Below are positions 50,801-63,049 of a stretch of DNA of 64,000 bases, piece by piece (position 1 is the first letter of the stretch; each line of letters starts with the position of its first letter). The stretch is from contig CH002886.1 in the NCBI GenBank assembly GCA_000149265.1, positions 300,129 to 364,128 of the forward strand, in the 5' to 3' direction. The DNA is from Ciona savignyi. Its lineage: Eukaryota > Chordata > Ascidiacea > Phlebobranchia > Cionidae. The translations under genes were made by a program, and so were the position numbers. The notes below the pieces were generated by a model. That model did not search any database. It was given only the letters and a program-made list of their open reading frames with translations, and was not told where the DNA came from.

Positions 50801-52673
50801 TCGTGAAACACGGGAAATCGAATTATAGAAGTGATGGACAAAGCCAAGATTGGAAGTGTAGCAATCAGCCGCACACGATTATATTTCGTCATTCGGGCTT
50901 GATGCGGTTGCGTTTCATCTCGAATATTCGATGCTTTGGACATGTCGATCATGACGTAATTTCAAACCTGTGTATTAATTACTGCGGTTCCGACCGGGCC
51001 ATCTCTGTGTCATGGCCGTGTAGTTGGGCGTTGGACGGCTTGCTGATCAAAAAACATTTCTATGGAAGTCGTGTGTTGAATAAAACAAACTTTGTTGTTT
51101 ATTACTCGCTGCGCATGTCCTTACCCATATAAGCACTCAATAAAGTTCATAATTAAATAGCCGAGGATAGCAATTACTTGAAAGCCCATGTAATCGCGAT
51201 ATTTTCAGCTCTGAACTTAAAATTCCCGGCCCATTATAAGGGTGACGTAATATCTTTAGGTGTAGTCACAATAAATGTTGTTGAAAATGTCGCCTTAATT
51301 CTTTATTTTTGCTGCCGCACATTCTGAATTGCAAATCGTACAGCAACACTAAATCTTCGAGACTCCAGCATAAACTTGGAGCACCGCCAGCAAATATATG
51401 ACGTTTGACCTTGGCGCTATTTATTTCTTCGCTGCAATGCAGAAGTGTTTACGGTAAATTGTATCTTTCCTAGGAGCAACGGCAAAAACGAAGTCAACAG
51501 AAAACGCCAAGTTCAACCAACGGGAATTTCCATGTATCGCTTTTCAACTTCTGGTGCCATGTAACCAGATGTTCGAATCAGGTTCTCGAAGCCAAATCTC
51601 CTCCTATTTTGAGAAACACTTTACCGATGTAATCCTAAATTAACGAGACGGTTATGTTGGGAGAGTTATAATTATTGGGCTGATGCGGTGCGCGGCGGGA
51701 AAAAGGCGACGACTTTCGTCTGAAGAACTCCTGGTCGGCTTCACGCATTAGAGCAACGGAGTAAAGGCGAGTACTTGCACGGAACATTGTTGTGACAGTG
51801 GTATCGAATGTTCGCTCATTTATCGCAGATAAATTTAGTTTCCGTGACAGGCGTTAACCTTGAAAAGGCCTCGCGCCGGTTCAACGGTAGATCGCAGATT
51901 TTGAAAATAATTAGCAGCGTAGCATCCAGCTATTCGACTCGAGTATCACGGCAGTTGCTGCGCAGTTGAGCTTGGGTATCAAGTTTACGACGAATATTGC
52001 GCGCTTCATCACCAACTTGCGTCGGATTTCACTTCGCGCGCGCCAAGTTCTCGAACAATTAAGCATATGGACGTGGAAACGCGAGTGAATGGGTCACTGT
52101 GGGGCGGTCGCGCTCTCTTAAAAACCAAGTGACTTAAGTTCTACCGGATAACCCGTCTGTTTATTCCGCCACATGGACCTATCGCTTCGCGGTCAAGCGT
52201 TTATCACTGGCTCTGATGTGCATGATGGCATCGTATCAGCCACGTCGTCCCACTCTGGATATGGCTCGCTCCGAATGACTGAAGTGGAAATATAGAATCA
52301 ATTAGTCAGAACGAGTGTCTGTGCTAACACAAACCAGACCCGGTAGCCTCGTCGCGCATTGGAAGCTATCACTGCAAGATAACGGGTGTTGCGCTTTGAG
52401 GGAAAACTTAGCAGGAATTGACGATGACTTGTCTCCGGCAGTCATCAAATGGCCCATGGTGGTCTTTAGTGTTCCTAGCATTTAACGTCGTATTATAGTG
52501 AAGTATTTTTTTCATACGACTATCAGTGTGATAAGGTGCATAACAGGCTACTATTATGTTATTAGAGGCTAAAATACGGACTATTTAATAACCTTTACGT
52601 CAATTGCAGAGATTTCTAAATAAGGTTATATAAATTTTAATTAATCTTTTCACTGAACGGTAAGAAATCGTCG
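47821..52673. other. Intergenic region upstream of NK4
   Basis: 4.9 kb that should include the NK4 promoter and upstream enhancers. It holds an isolated exon-like segment at 48,076-48,146, a tRNA-like repeat at about 49,030-49,140 and a TATA-like ttatataaat at about 52,626-52,635. Two long open frames at 50,304-51,132 (plus strand) do not look like proteins. Confidence 0.5.
49030..49140 (+). repeat. SINE-like repeat, family A, head portion
   Basis: A-box-like GTGGTCGAGGGT (about 49,038), B-box-like TTTTGTATTCGATCTTCACC (about 49,068-49,087), then GCAACACATTCAACGGACGT and TGCCTTAA, which matches the block after the head of the 29-kb element (GGCAATTAACGGACATTGCC). The distal body is missing. 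Confidence 0.45.
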
Positions 52674-54812
52674 ATGATGATCCCAAGTCCTGTTGGGTCG
52701 ACACCATTTTCGGTGAAAGACATTTTGAACTTGGAGCGGCACCAGATGACGTGTAGCGATGACGACAGAGCCAGTATGTTGTACCAAGCGCCGTGCGGTG
52801 GGAAGAACGAAGAACTGGCCATGCAAAGCATCTACCAGATGAACAATATGGAAGCTGGCCAGGGAAACGGCGAAATCATCAAACCGCGGGATGGAAAAGG
52901 AAACAAACACCATCCGAACACGATGGATACGAACAATATGGCCGCCCCCGACCCTCACTTCGTCATTTATTCCCAGAGCGAGAAGTATTCGAAGGATGTC
53001 GGGGAGGTGAACTACACGGGACCTGCCAACACATCAGAGGCTGCGGCATCCAATCTTTTACATTTTTCTCAAAACTTCCAGCAGCATTCGTACAGTGATG
53101 GTCGGGCGCTGGCTAATGTGGCGCCGTTTGACATGCCTCGTTACGGTTCCGACTACTTCCCTTCCCCCAACTACACCGGCTACAACCTTCCGTTTGAGAA
53201 CCCGTCAAGCACAGAGGACCCGAGATCGACTTTCCATTCGCAAACATTTCCAAAACCAAACAACAACGCAGTGACAAGCACATCTCACATGGCGCCGAGC
53301 GAAGCGCGCGGGAATTTCTACCAGAGTCCGAACCACTTCGACACTGTGAGGGAAGCTCAGGAAAACGGGGAGGATTTTTACTCTAAAACTGAGTCCCCGT
53401 TCCCAGCGTACAGCCAAGCTTCGTCCCAAAGCGAGCAGCAACCGCTACCCAGTTTTGATCGAAGCACTGAGAAAATGTACACGGAGCAAAGATCAGCTGA
53501 TGCCGGCAACCAGATCTTCGAGTCATCCGGATCGGATCCACTGGTCGTTGATTTTCCGTCACCCTCCGGATCACCGAGCAAACTCCCGGAAGATGGGAGC
53601 TGTTTCACGGATGAATCACTTCCCCGTCCTTTCTCCGGTGTCGACATTCGTCATGATGATTCAGTTGCCCAAGTCACCGGTAAGTTGTTGTGCTTGTGTA
53701 CTCAACATAATCCTCCTATAAACAGCAACAAGATATATGAGGCTTCGTTAACACGTTTATATTTGTTGGGGTAAGAAAACGTGTGAAATGCGCCTCCGCA
53801 ATATGTTTTGCACGCCAGCCCCCGTTTCAAGTTTCACTAGCGTGGCCTTGTTTTACAAAATATACTTAATGCTAGACCAAGCGCAACGTCGTCCTCAGGA
53901 AGCAGCGCATCTGAACCGTGCATGGGAACAATTAACAAGCGATACTTGACATGCGGTTTGGAATAGTTTAGCGCCGTATTAGCACCTTGCACCCAAACAT
54001 ATCCACCGAGCGACGACCGCGCGATGCCAGCAAGGCAGACGAGGCCGCATTTCGGTGGCGCCGACGTTGCGACTTAGCGACAAGGCGACTAATAACAACA
54101 AAAAACCCAGCGGTTGAGATGGCCGCCAATGAAAACATAGATCGGGGTAATGCGTTACAATAACACCGGGAATGAAGGAGCTGGCGTCGGTCGGAAGCGG
54201 CTCCAAACCATCGAGCCGCATTGTTCGGTCCGCCGACGGCCGACTCAACAAACACGAGAACAAGCGATAATTACAAATTAACAAGAGTGACGACATACGA
54301 GGGTGGTGTCGCCAAAATTGAATCGGGGTCGATCATTTCCCGCCGCCATTTTGATTGTCCAGTTATGAAGGCTTGTTAGTTCGGATTATCCTGTTGACCA
54401 AAACAACACGGGGATCGGATTACGTCACAATCGCTCATTTGCAAACTTTTCCGTAGATAAGCTTAACTGTGTCATCGAGTGTATGTTGGGAAACTAATTT
54501 GGGATAAAAAGTTGAATATTCTGTTCAAACAAAGTGTCCCACGAGCCCAAGAGGCAGCATTGTACGTCACGATGTAATCATTACGACATCGCCAGTTTAA
54601 TTGCTATTTTGCTCGTTTATATTATGGTCTGGACTAATTGGATTAAAAATTGACTGAATGTCAAGTTCGTCAGTAAATTCAGCTTTAAAACTTACGTCAT
54701 CATTATGAAAGCACGGACTTTACACTCGCGTGAAAGATGCAACAGCAGCTATATTTCCCACAGCTATCGTTTGACTCATAGTCAGTACGTAATAATGAAA
54801 TTATTATCAATT

Positions 54813-54877
<65 letters not shown>

Positions 54878-57461
54878 GCCACCACTTCGTCGGATCCGAT
54901 CAATTTCGAATATCGTTTGTTACGTATTAAGCAATCAAACACAGGTCATTTACAAAGGATGTTTAGTCTAATTGAGCAACTAGAAAACAAAGTTTAGTGC
55001 GTGGCCTCTTCTGGCGCCCCGCGTTCGACGAACAGCAGGTTTCCCCACAAATAAACAACAACCTGATAGTTTAATTGCAGCCAATTGATCCATTTTCCTT
55101 CGAAATTAACGTGGCGAATCCTCGCGAATGTTAATAGCAGGTTGTGGATATATCAGCTGAACATCACCCTAATTTTCATCCAATTACGCTCTTAAACGAA
55201 AGCCTTGCCTTGACAATACGAATGTACTGATATCGAATTTGATGGAACATTATAATATATTTAACACAAAGTATTACTGAAAACACATTCACCATTTATC
55301 TTCCATTCAAAAACATTTTGCATTTGGAGGAATATGTTTAGCAAACGACCGTGTTTTTAATACAAAGTAAAATACCCATAAGTGGCTATCGTCGCAAGTT
55401 ATTAATGCCCAGAAATTGTGGTACATTCTTAGTGGCTACTAAGCCAATTTTCAAACCCGGTATTACGTATCGTAAACGTACCAAAGTGATAAATAATATC
55501 TCACTCACATCGAATAATTATATTCAAGATTGGACCGGGGAAAACATACGTTGTAGGTTCAACATGGAGATTTAATTGTTGTAACTTGAGCCACGATTAT
55601 TTACTTGAAATTTCTGTCGTAATCAGTCTAACCGTCGTAACAGAATATATGAATAGAACAAATATTGGTTTAGCGCCGTCAACACATGATATCAATGAAT
55701 AGAATTCCGGCGCTAAATTGATATCTATTTCCCCTCGTATAAGGGGAAGTACCGGTAACTTAATTCCGAATCTATTGCCGCCATTTTGCTTAATTCGTTT
55801 AAAACTTAAACGTTGGAATATTCATTTGGGCGGGTAGAAAGGGGGTTATTTTGCACTGCAGTTAAGTGTGTTGACACGGTAATGTATTACTGAGGGGTTA
55901 AAGAATTCAAATAGTGATAGACTGCACATTTTGTTTATTCTTATATATTGGGTAATAATGTGGTGTTAAAGAATAACATTGGATAAATAAGAATCGAAAT
56001 AAAATCGAATTAACGCTGTGCGGTGATTGGGTGGGTTGACGGTGCTGGGTGATTGACGTCACATATTCACCCCAAACACAGGCATCGTGGGTTTTAAAAG
56101 TTAAACAATCCCAAGAAACAAATATGTTGTGTATTTGGGACTTTTTTGATGTAGTTACGGAAGGTAAACTTTTCGAGATGCAGGTTCGCTGAAAATTAAC
56201 AAATTAACGGAAAATTTTTAAATCGAGCGATGGGTGAGACGGGTTGTAGATGATGTCGTTCTCGCACGAGTATCACAGGTCGCCTCGATTTACAAACAAA
56301 CATGGATTTAAATCAACCGGCGTAACGAAGCGATCGGAGCAGACTGCAGACATGTCGGCCGGCTGTACGCGCGTTATCTCCGCTGTAATATGATGGATGG
56401 ACCGAGCTCGAGCCCAATCCGACCCATCGGCGCCTCTGTGACGCTTGTTTGTCATTCACGGCTCCCTGTATTTAGTTCGCCGTCCCTTTGTGCAATTTGT
56501 ACCGATCGGCGGTCGATAGACGGCTCAAACGTAACTCTAATTACCGGTAGTTGAGATAAGAAACAACCATGTCTGATTGATGCAATAAAACATAGGAAAT
56601 CCACCTACCAGCCGAACATATTATACCATATATACGATGATACAATATCGACCATACTGATTACGATAAATCTCCACAGATTCCGAGAAGTCGGACGCAG
56701 TGAGCACCTGCAGTACCAGTCCCGGGGAGAGCGAAAAGAAGAAACTGGAAGAGGATGGCTTGAAGTCCCGCCACCGAACTCGCCGGAAGCCCCGCGTCCT
56801 CTTCTCCCAAGCACAAGTGTTCGAACTCGAGAGGAGATTCAAGCAACAGCGATACCTGTCCGCGCCCGAGCGGGAACACCTCGCTCAAATGCTGAAGCTC
56901 ACATCGACCCAAGTGAAGATTTGGTTCCAAAATCGCCGATATAAATGCAAACGAATGCGGCAGGACAAAACGCTGGAGCTGGCGAGCATAGGTCCTCCGC
57001 GAAGAGTGGCGGTTCCCGTACTCGTCCGCGATGGGAAGTCGTGTCTCGGTGGGCCGGGGCAGGTTCCGCACAACTCCGCCCCGTACAACGTTACAGTAAC
57101 CCGCTACCACAACTATCCAGGCTCGTACAGTTCATGCGGATACAACACGTACCCGCACAACGCGCCCGGATACGGACCCAGTGCGGCAGCGGCGGCCGCA
57201 GTAGCAGGAGCAGCCGCAGCCGCTTATGGAAATGCGGCCACGAACGGTTACAACGGCTTCGGTCCGAATATGGGGGGTGGCCAACCGGGACCCACCCCAT
57301 ACCCCACCCCAGGGTTGCATCAGCAGCACCCGCCCCCTATGGCGATGGGGAATTCTCCTTTCCAGTCATCAAGCGTACCGCCCGGGCATCACGTGACGCA
57401 GGGTGGATTACACCATCACACACCCACAGACTATATGTATAAGCTCGGGCTGTGCACGTGA
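52674..57461 (+). CDS. NK4: NK4 / Nkx2-5 (tinman)-type homeobox transcription factor
   Basis: Two coding exons, 52674-53679 and 56680-57461, give 595 residues. A TN (Eh1-like) repressor motif, [12 protein letters not shown], lies at about residues 10-21. The homeodomain (about 369-428) has [20 protein letters not shown], then [24 protein letters not shown] and the Tyr54 diagnostic of NK2-class proteins. The NK2-specific domain [13 protein letters not shown] follows, then an Ala-rich run and a Gly/Pro/His-rich C-terminus. This combination marks the NKX2-5/NK4 group, DNA-binding regulators of heart and pharyngeal muscle. The N-terminus is unusually long (335 residues before the intron). The intron is 3.0 kb. 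Two in-frame acceptors exist: tctccacag (exon from 56680, chosen for its better tract) and gacgcag (from 56701, seven codons shorter). Likely AATAAA at 57872-57877. Confidence 0.95.
53680..56679 (+). other. Intron of NK4
   Basis: 3.0 kb between the TN-domain exon and the homeodomain exon. It contains the CA microsatellite at 54816-54874 and a perfect TGACGTCA at 56054. No embedded gene is convincing. Confidence 0.8.
54816..54874 (+). repeat. CA dinucleotide microsatellite
   Basis: An uninterrupted run of about 29 CA units inside the NK4 intron. The length makes it likely to vary between individuals. Confidence 0.97.
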
Positions 57462-60400
57462 TCCGATCGTATTGTTGCTGTGCATGTGTTGTGCAATGTT
57501 CCGCTCAATCACACGCTGCTCTGCGCGTAACATCTATTGTGACGTTTCAATTATATTTATTTCGATTGAGTCGACAGCGAGACTGCCGCTTTAACCTCGT
57601 TACTACACGTATTTCGCATCTTCTATATACCAGTGTTTGTGTCGCTTTTGTGAAATGGAACTTTATATTTCTCGTACTACGTGGAACGTGTATGCATGGA
57701 TCATGACGTCACATGCATGGAACATGACGTCACATGCGCCACGTGACCAACCAAATACCTCTATAACAAACGTCTGCTATGGTCACGCATGATGGGCACT
57801 CTATTTCACCTTTTGATCGGATTTGTGCAATGTTCTCGCGATGGCTGCTCAACTTGGGAACTGATTTCGCGAATAAAATTGTTTTGACACTTTATGGACG
57901 AATGATTTGTATTTTGGGCCTCGGATTGGTCTTGTTATCCGATGTTTGCACCGTTGTTTACAGAAAACTGGAGAACAATAGTTTATAAAATATAGGTAGA
58001 ACCACAGTCGTGCAGAACTGTTGTGTGACCGGCTGATTGGCGCGACGTATTTATATTCTTAATTCTCGTTAAAAATTGACCAAATGACGAGCCCACCACG
58101 ATTTGGAAACTTGACTTGATAAAAAAACAGTAAATATAGAATAGTCACAGAAAAGTAGAAATAAATGAATTTTACAGTTGGGATCCAATAAATCGATGCT
58201 GTGACAAAATATGAGAAATATCGCATTTGCTGAATTCCCTTTGGTCTGAATAGCTATACAAACAAATCCGTTTGTTTTAGTAATTAATTGACGGGCTGGC
58301 GTCAGTTCCAGTATATCAGTCTTGTTAGTTTGAAGACAAAGGTGGGTCTCGCGACGATCGGTCCAACTGTCGCCAACGATCGCTCACCTCGACACTTCCC
58401 CCACAACAAGTCAATGGGAACATGGATCCTCCCACGGGCCAGGCAACTCGTAAAGTTACGCAGGAAAAAACGTAGAAAGTCAAGAATCAGCGACGTGAAT
58501 CAAAATACGCGAATTTTGCAGACAAAATCGATCCTAACGGAAGTTTTTTTTGTTTATTCTTAACGGCAATTTAAAGTGGGATTGCTTTAAGGGTAAATGC
58601 GGCGCAAACAGGGTTCTTTCAAAATGTTTAAATACTTTTTGCGTAGATGCAGCAATTATAGGCTCGCATATGCGCTCGCTGCGGGTTGATTAATATTGGG
58701 GTCGCAAGTGGACCGTGCGGTGGCTTTCCAGCTCGAAGCCAGTCCAGGTATGCGGCTCGTATTACAGCGCCAGCCAGACTGGGGACGTTGGTTTGAACGA
58801 ACAAGGGAAAATACGAGCAACGCGATATATCGATCCACAAAAGCACTAAGATAACGTTTTGCTTGGATACCACGCTTCGTCTGTCCTGGGCGCGTGGGAA
58901 AATTTCTTATTGTTTGCATTTGGCCGTATATTCGTTTCATAGAGCTGCTATTTTTGAGGTCCGGGCTTGGAAAGCTGGTTTTGTTGCTTCGTTTTCCCGA
59001 CAAATGGATTGAAATTTCCCGAATGTTTTTCGTCGCGACGCGTGATTCACCTCCGTCGATAAAATGTGCGCGACGCAAGAAACTCCTCCGCTCTACAATT
59101 AAGTTAGCAATTAGCGGCACGATGGCGCCACTGCAGAAATGTTGTTCGATAGAAGCGCCGGCCAGTCATGCCCGCCCACCCACTGACCGCACACACCAAC
59201 CGGGAGGCCCGTCCGCTCGTGAGTTGCCAAATTCCAATTATGAGGTTCGAGCTAATTAAGCGCTGGGTCGCGCATTCTTATATCGATGTCGTCATCGCGC
59301 ATGACGTCACATACGAATAATTATCACCTGTATTCTCCATATTTGTTTACCTGTCACGTCACATGCGACATTTGCTCACATATAGTGTTTATAACGATTA
59401 GGGGAAAACCCCCAGTCGTCGGCAATTAAAATGGGAAATAGATAGTGGGTACTGTGTATCAGCAAAGTTATTGTGATAAAATATATCGTGCTTAGTACGG
59501 GGTGGGTGGTCGATCCACAGTCGTGTCACATGAGCGACAGACTAAGTGCTCATGCCATTACATTGACCGAGCCCCGGCGAATCTACCCGGCTATATTTGG
59601 CGACTCCAGCTCTTGGTGATAATCTCCATTAGAACTTTCAGTTTTACACCGAATGTTATTTGTTAACCGTTTCACGGTATGCCTGTGAGTACGACGCTCG
59701 TAGCGGCCACAAGGACGCGAAGCGAGCGTGACGACTTCTTTCAACAGGCCCCAACGTAACGACTAAGACAACTGAACGCTAATAACAGCACTGTTCCCCC
59801 GAAGTGTTGTGGTGCGAGTCACTAATGGGCTTAAGCGGTTGCTGGTGGCTCAGTAGTCTGGCAGTCCGAGGTGATCCGCTTGTTTAAACGAATCCGACCC
59901 TGTAACTACCACACCACCTTTTTACACCCACAGAGGAACTAATGTATTTAACACCAGAATCAACGGATTATAGCCCATTGAAAAACAGACCCGTGCTAAG
60001 TTACTGCTCAGCACACTATAATGTGCCAGATTGACACTGGTAGTTATTCTGATCCTACTTGCTTGACATATCAAGCCCTTGTTAACTTGGTAAAGCTTTA
60101 CAATGTAACAATTTCATCCATTTTGTTTTCATTACTCGAGAATTCTATGTGAACCTTGTAATAGCGGTTGAACTTTCTTTGTAATTTGTTTGTTATGCGA
60201 AATGTCACGGTCGATATATTTCAACAAATAAAGTGACTGATCCGGTTTTCACTGTAAGATTACAATCGTCAAGATTGGTTTCTATTTTCCGAAACTTTTG
60301 CTTTTTTATTTATCTTCCACGGCTCCTACAAAGGCACCCATCCCGAAATTCCTCAACGATTTTCGTGACTTTGAACAGCTAAATCGAATTGGTTAAAATA

Positions 60401-61139
60401 CATATAAACCCCGTTAAACACGTAAAAGGTATGAGTTTCAATGGGTTTAGTGATTAAATCTTCCAAGCCAATCAAAGTGTTACTCGAACCCGGTTTAAAA
60501 TACCCCCGAAATCATCCAAGCGTAGCAAGCAGATCTTGCAAAAGATTGCGATAATCCCGCAGAAGGGTCGGCCAGCTAAGCCTTTCAAACAACGACTGCT
60601 AATTAAAGCATCCACTAAGCTTTAAACTGGAAAGTTGCCAGATAGAAATCGAAATATTTTAAGGATTTCTAGTTTCGTACCCGGCATCACTGATTCCTCA
60701 TCGGTCTTCATGGAAGTTGGCAACATTCTGGCAGATTTTCTATTAATACTTTTTGAACCGAGTGCAGTTTCGGATCTTTTAAAACTGGATTCGTGACCGG
60801 CTGGTTTCGGTACTTACTAAATAAGGCAACTCACCGCCCGTTATGTAACAAACCAATACCCAAACTCGGGAACAAAGTGTTTGACCTGCTCACCCGGCGC
60901 AAGTCGCAACATCGCGTGTTGCCTCATCTGCTTTAAAGTGGCCGCACTTAGAAAAGTAAACCTTGGCCAAGTGGAATAGCACACGCAGCTACATATGTGC
61001 GGAAGTCGTTCTAGCATGATTGTTTGCTCGTGTGGCATAAGGTACTCACAGGAAAATGTTTGTAGTTAAGCAGGCAGTAGGACACCTGTCCGCTAGCCGG
61101 TCGTGTTTTTTTCGTCGCATCCAATATGCAAATACGTAA

Positions 61140-61265
61140 TTGGTACGTTTGTGTAGCCGAATGTTAAACGCGACTGATAAACATACCGAGTCCTATACAA
61201 AAAACGGTCCAAGTGACGAGCCCATCATAGGTTCGAAACTTGGCCCAGTAAAAATTTATAAGAAA
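61140..61265 (+). repeat. tRNA-derived SINE, family B
   Basis: Contains GTGTAGCCGAATGTTAAACG (A-box region like class II tRNAs), TCCTATACAAAAAACGGTCC, GACGAGCCCATCATAGG, the B box GGTTCGAAACTTGG and the end CCCAGTAAAAATTTAT. Colinear with the 35.84-kb copy. Confidence 0.65.
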
Positions 61266-61364
61266 TATCACGTAAATCGATCGTTAGCAGATTTCACTAT
61301 GCGAAGCATCCTGCTACATTCAGTGTCTGGCCTGCATGTTACTCGTGTGGTCAAGTGTTTAGAG

Positions 61365-61607
61365 CAGTGGTTCTTAAACTTTTTTATTCGCGCCCAACTT
61401 GACGTTTGTCATTCATGCTCACGCCTCACCTAGCCTCAAAAATCAAACTCGAGAAAAATAAAACAATAAATTAGTTGCCATTTTCCTGCTTAGTGTGAAG
61501 GATGCAACTGTTTTGGAAAAAACAATTATTTAATTCTTTGTTAAATACAACGCACTCGTGCCGCCCTTGTAAAGCTTTCACTTTACAACCCAGTTTAAGA
61601 ATCCCTG
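61365..61607. mobile_element. Non-autonomous hAT element, 243 bases
   Basis: Ends in CAGTGGTTCTTAAACTTTTT at the left and the complement of CCCAGTTTAAGAATCCCTG at the right. It is flanked by an 8-base direct repeat, gtttagag, at 61357-61364 and 61608-61615. The end pattern and 8-base duplication identify the hAT superfamily (Charlie-like). No transposase frame. Confidence 0.88.
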
Positions 61608-61654
61608 GTTTAGAGCGACCAATACATATACATAATTAAATACAACAGTGGTAT

Positions 61655-61712
61655 TAATGACGAGCCCATACCTGGATCGAAACTTAGCCTGGTTAAATAA
61701 ATATGCTCTTGT
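61655..61712 (+). repeat. SINE-like repeat, family B, partial
   Basis: ATGACGAGCCCATACCTGGA, then the B-box-like GGATCGAAACTTAGCC and an A-rich end (GGTTAAATAAATA). Directly after it, TGTAGCTCAGTTGATACTCG looks like a perfect tRNA A box, so a second tRNA-derived unit may begin at about 61,705. Confidence 0.5.
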
Positions 61713-62350
61713 AGCTCAGTTGATACTCGCAAATTTGACGATTGGTGATTTACGACTCTGGAGATATATAGGGAGATTCGTTTCTATCGTGGAACATAAC
61801 ATTCTAGAAAATATTCAACCATTTTGGAATTATTTTCGATTTAACCCAGCACTGACCCTGTGGTTTAACCCATTACCAAAAACAAATATCAATTAGTGGT
61901 TAGGCGAATTAGTGTGACCTTTAAATAAAATACGTGGAGATTCAAACCGTGGTGAAGTAATCGTGGACGCCATATCAGCAAGCCAGAATAAAAATATTTG
62001 GAACGTCTTCGATTTCAGCGACTTTCGCCGTGTTTGGTTAAGTAATGTTTGGGGTATCGACTACGCGCAGCGGGTGTTCCCATGCTGACCACCGGCCACG
62101 GTCATTAGTGACCATTGCTGACGTAACAATATCTCTAGATTTCTTCCTTCCCAAGGCAACGTGATATACCGAAGTGTTACTTTCAATGGAGACCTTACAG
62201 AGCTTAAATGGTTCAATTTGTTTGAAAGTCAACCCGATGTGAATACGGATGCAGAGTAAAAACAACCTTGATTCTATTTATACCAGGCATTCGAGTGCAC
62301 AATGATTTTATTAAAAAAATTCGTTTAACTAAATATTAATGTGACATTGG

Positions 62351-63028
62351 TCATTGCAGCATCACCACATCTCCGCTGACATGGAACAAACATTGCGCTT
62401 CGTTCTTCGCGAGGCTTTCCTCCATGACGCAATAGGATAACTTGTACGACGTCAATGCGTTGCCTCCCAGCGCCGCCACGTGGGCGCGGATCATGGCTTG
62501 ACTTTCCGCTAGAGCGCGCGTTACGAACCAGCAGCTGCCGGTGCTGGACGGGGGTTCCCCGATGCTGATTTCTTCCTCGGAGCCCCGCACAGCGGTAGTC
62601 TCTCGTATAATGAACATATTGAGGATGCCGATGTGTCGCCTCACAACTCGACCGGGCACATGTGCGGCGGCAATGATCTCCACCATGGGTTTGGTCATCT
62701 CGTGCAAACCGACTTCCCGACTCGTGAAGCTAGAACCGCTCTCGCTGTAGTAACGCGACCTCCCGCTGCTGCCAGAATCGAAGCGAAATCGGTTCCCAAA
62801 GCCGCTTGCGCGCTTTCCCCGCCGCATGACCGGCGAATCGAGTTTTAAGGAGCCCACTGACGGGGTGTCGGACGAAGTGCGTTTTATTTCGATCAAACTG
62901 AGTCGGTTTTCGGGTGGTGCGCTGCCGGCTGAGTGGAAGCGCATGCGAGTGGTATCGAGCGGTGCTGAGAGGTTGGATGGTTGCAGGATTGGTTTGAATG
63001 GGGCGAGTGCGGTTCCGGTGATCCATAC
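62351..63028 (-). CDS. C2cd5: C2CD5 orthologue, last coding exon (partial gene)
   Basis: The final exon, 226 codons in phase 0 after the acceptor caatacccag, encodes the C-terminus of C2 domain-containing protein 5, a calcium- and lipid-binding protein linked in mammals to insulin-stimulated membrane insertion of glucose transporter vesicles. Recognisable blocks are GRVVRRHIGILNMFIIRETT, IRAHVAALGGNALTSYKLSY and AQCLFHVSGDVVML, which match the conserved tail of the vertebrate protein. The first part of the exon is Ser/Arg-rich and variable. The earlier exons, including the C2 domain, lie beyond the right edge. An AATAAA is 39 bases after the stop. Confidence 0.88.
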   Translation of the reverse strand, partial: VWITGTALAPFKPILQPSNLSAPLDTTRMRFHSAGSAPPENRLSLIEIKRTSSDTPSVGSLKLDSPVMRRGKRASGFGNRFRFDSGSSGRSRYYSESGSSFTSREVGLHEMTKPMVEIIAAAHVPGRVVRRHIGILNMFIIRETTAVRGSEEEISIGEPPSSTGSCWFVTRALAESQAMIRAHVAALGGNALTSYKLSYCVMEESLAKNEAQCLFHVSGDVVMLQ

Positions 63029-63049
63029 CTGGGTATTGAAGCTGTATTA

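Larger units (their letters stand above)
57462..62350. other. Intergenic region between NK4 and C2CD5
   Basis: 4.9 kb between convergent genes. It holds the NK4 3' region with paired TGACGTCA sites (57704 and 57725), another at 59302, family B SINE copies (58.08, 61.15-61.26 and 61.66-61.71 kb), a tRNA-like relic at about 59,845-59,925, a hAT element at 61,365-61,607 and the likely AATAAA of C2CD5 (62307-62312, minus strand). Open frames at 58.3-59.3 kb are not supported. Confidence 0.5.

Noticed and set aside
50304..51132. Two consecutive plus-strand frames of 135 and 120 codons upstream of NK4
   Set aside because: Composition and codon use do not look coding, and no splice partners were found; more likely upstream regulatory DNA.
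53968..54296. Minus-strand frames of 95 and 105 codons inside the NK4 intron
   Set aside because: They overlap each other in different frames and show no recognisable domain.
58656..59259. Frames of 154 (minus) and 121 (plus) codons on opposite strands of the same DNA
   Set aside because: Both open because of low stop density in a GC-rich patch; neither shows a motif.
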